The notes under the pieces were generated by a model that worked only from the letters and a program-made list of their open reading frames with translations, did no database searches and was not told where the DNA came from. This document shows, in pieces, positions 62,976-64,000 of a stretch of DNA of 64,000 nucleotides. The DNA lies in the NCBI RefSeq assembly GCF_046197865.1, contig NZ_CP166990.1, forward strand, positions 248,001 through 312,000, given 5' to 3'. A program made the position numbers and the translations under genes. Origin of the DNA: JAHKLT01 sp046197865 (lineage in GTDB: Archaea; Methanobacteriota; Methanobacteria; Methanobacteriales; Methanobacteriaceae). Positions within the stretch are counted from its first letter, which is position 1, and each line of letters begins with the position of its first letter.

Positions 62976-63656
62976 TGGGATGGTATTATTACTGATTTAG
63001 ATTTACTTAGAAAAATAGCTGGAAAAAATATTTTAATTAGTATTGGTGGAACTTACGAAGCTATTGATCCTATAAGAGGGATTTCTAATAAATCTTCAGG
63101 TAAAATGGGTTTAGAATTAGCTAAAGAGGCATATATTAGGGGAGCTAATATAACTCTTATTGTTGCAAATGTTACAGTTAAAATCCCTTCTATTTTTAAT
63201 GTCATTAATGTTGAATCATCTAATGATATGAATGAAGCTATTTTAAAAATGGTTCCTGATTTTGATATTTATATAGCTACTGCTGCTGTTTCTGATTTTT
63301 TACCAGGAAATGTTGAAGATTTTAAAATTTCATCAACTGATGAGATTTCACTTGCTTTTAAACCTACAGTTAAAATAATTCGTAAAATTAAAGATATCAA
63401 CTCTGAAATCTTTTTAGTTGGATTTAAAGCTGAATATAATATTTCTGAAGAGCAAATTATTGATTGTTCTAAAAAACAAATTGAAATGGCTGGAACTGAT
63501 TTAGTTATTGCTAATGATATTGGTAATAAAAATTGTAATTTCGGTTCTGATAATAATGAAATTTTTTTAATAGATCAAGATACTATTAAAATTCCATTAA
63601 GTTCTAAAAAAGATTTATCTAAAATAATTTTTGATAAAATAGCTAAAAAATTCTAA
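62976..63656 (+). CDS. coaBC: CoaBC, C-terminal CoaB part (phosphopantothenate-cysteine ligase), same frame after the stop
   Basis: In the same frame, directly after the TAA, 226 codons encode 'WDGIITDLDLLRKIAGKNILISIGGTYEAIDPIRGISNKSSGKMGLELAKEA', the start of the CoaB synthetase domain, and run to a normal end. The conserved 'SGKMG', 'ATAAVSDF' and 'VGFKAEY' motifs are intact, so there is no decay beyond the stop. The first ATG is at 63105 inside the conserved core and cannot be a functional start. If translated separately, the only options near the right place are ATT codons at 62985/62988 behind GGGATGGT. Confidence 0.8.
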   Translation, partial: WDGIITDLDLLRKIAGKNILISIGGTYEAIDPIRGISNKSSGKMGLELAKEAYIRGANITLIVANVTVKIPSIFNVINVESSNDMNEAILKMVPDFDIYIATAAVSDFLPGNVEDFKISSTDEISLAFKPTVKIIRKIKDINSEIFLVGFKAEYNISEEQIIDCSKKQIEMAGTDLVIANDIGNKNCNFGSDNNEIFLIDQDTIKIPLSSKKDLSKIIFDKIAKKF

Positions 63657-64000
63657 TTTTTTAATGCCATAATTATCAATTTAAGCTATTATAATTTTAA
63701 TAGTTCATGAATTTATATATAAATTATTAAAGTAATTTTTAAAATAATGACTCTTTTGATTTATATTAAATAATCGTGATAACCCTATCTAGATATCTTA
63801 ATATAAAAATACTTTTTTTATAGATTATCTTCTTTGAGTATAACTTATGCTTTAAACTATTTTTACAGTAATATTAGTAATACTTTTTCACTAAAAATAG
63901 GCTTTAATTATTATTTATCTAAAAAACTAAAAAATTGTCATTTTTTGTAAAAATTTATGTGAAAAATTAATAAAAATAAGTATTTAAAAAAAATAAGCCC
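63657..64000. other. 344-base non-coding end of the window
   Basis: A/T-rich, with no reading frame, RNA gene or repeat that I can support. It probably includes the terminator of coaBC and the promoter of a gene beyond the window. Confidence 0.4.

Overview
The window is low-G+C, gene-dense archaeal DNA that I read as a chromosome segment of a Methanobrevibacter-like member of the Methanobacteriaceae. The evidence is a complete energy-converting hydrogenase B operon (ehbA to ehbP, 43.3-52.5 kb), formylmethanofuran:tetrahydromethanopterin formyltransferase, archaeal tRNAs including an intron-bearing tRNA-Trp, Hjc resolvase, BRE/TATA promoters, GGTG-type ribosome binding sites and several secreted adhesin-like proteins with Ig-like repeats. 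The species cannot be named from the sequence alone.

Layout. 0-5 kb: the 3' end of a surface repeat protein, a DUF2162 / ExbB-like / DUF2149 membrane module and a second secreted repeat protein. 5-10 kb: the heat-shock operon grpE-dnaK-dnaJ (minus strand) facing away from a winged-helix regulator, with three copies of one palindromic operator between them. 10-18 kb: housekeeping genes (hypF, larB, GNAT, hisE, a CBS-ParB fusion, gatB, a BioB-like radical SAM protein). 18.1-19.4 kb: tRNA Asn, CAT-anticodon (Met or Ile2), Glu, Leu, His, then hjc, then tRNA Cys and Trp. 19.4-25.1 kb: an accessory island bounded by the intact tRNA-Trp gene and a decayed full-length copy of it. It holds a diadenylate-cyclase-fold protein and a three-gene ABC-3C-type predicted conflict system. 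A 23/46-bp minisatellite follows. 25.5-35 kb: small regulators, a metallo-hydrolase, TrkA/TrkH, a TRAM protein, ftr, nnr, sfsA and argG. 35.3-37.1 kb: a complete IS with inverted repeats and an 8-bp target duplication. 37-43 kb: a helicase, an M14-like protein, a membrane hydrolase and several lineage proteins. 43.3-52.5 kb: ehb. 52.5-64 kb: a stand-alone Cas4-like nuclease, a nucleotidyltransferase, a third surface protein, DUF366-queD-queE, two CBS proteins, pheA, two membrane or lipoproteins, and coaBC interrupted by an in-frame stop.

How the parts work together. Ehb (ferredoxin reduction for anabolism), Ftr (CO2 to methane step) and HypF (NiFe hydrogenase maturation) belong to one hydrogenotrophic lifestyle. 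LarB is a second nickel-linked enzyme. The chaperone operon appears to be controlled by the divergent regulator through a TAAC-N5-GTTA site. The island is the most interesting segment: a signalling-nucleotide-like enzyme and an ABC-3C system lie between a tRNA-Trp gene and a copy of it. That copy has decayed only downstream of the intron's box D. Three genes have no usable AUG/GUG/UUG at the position indicated by the ribosome binding site and homology; AUU or AUA sits there instead.
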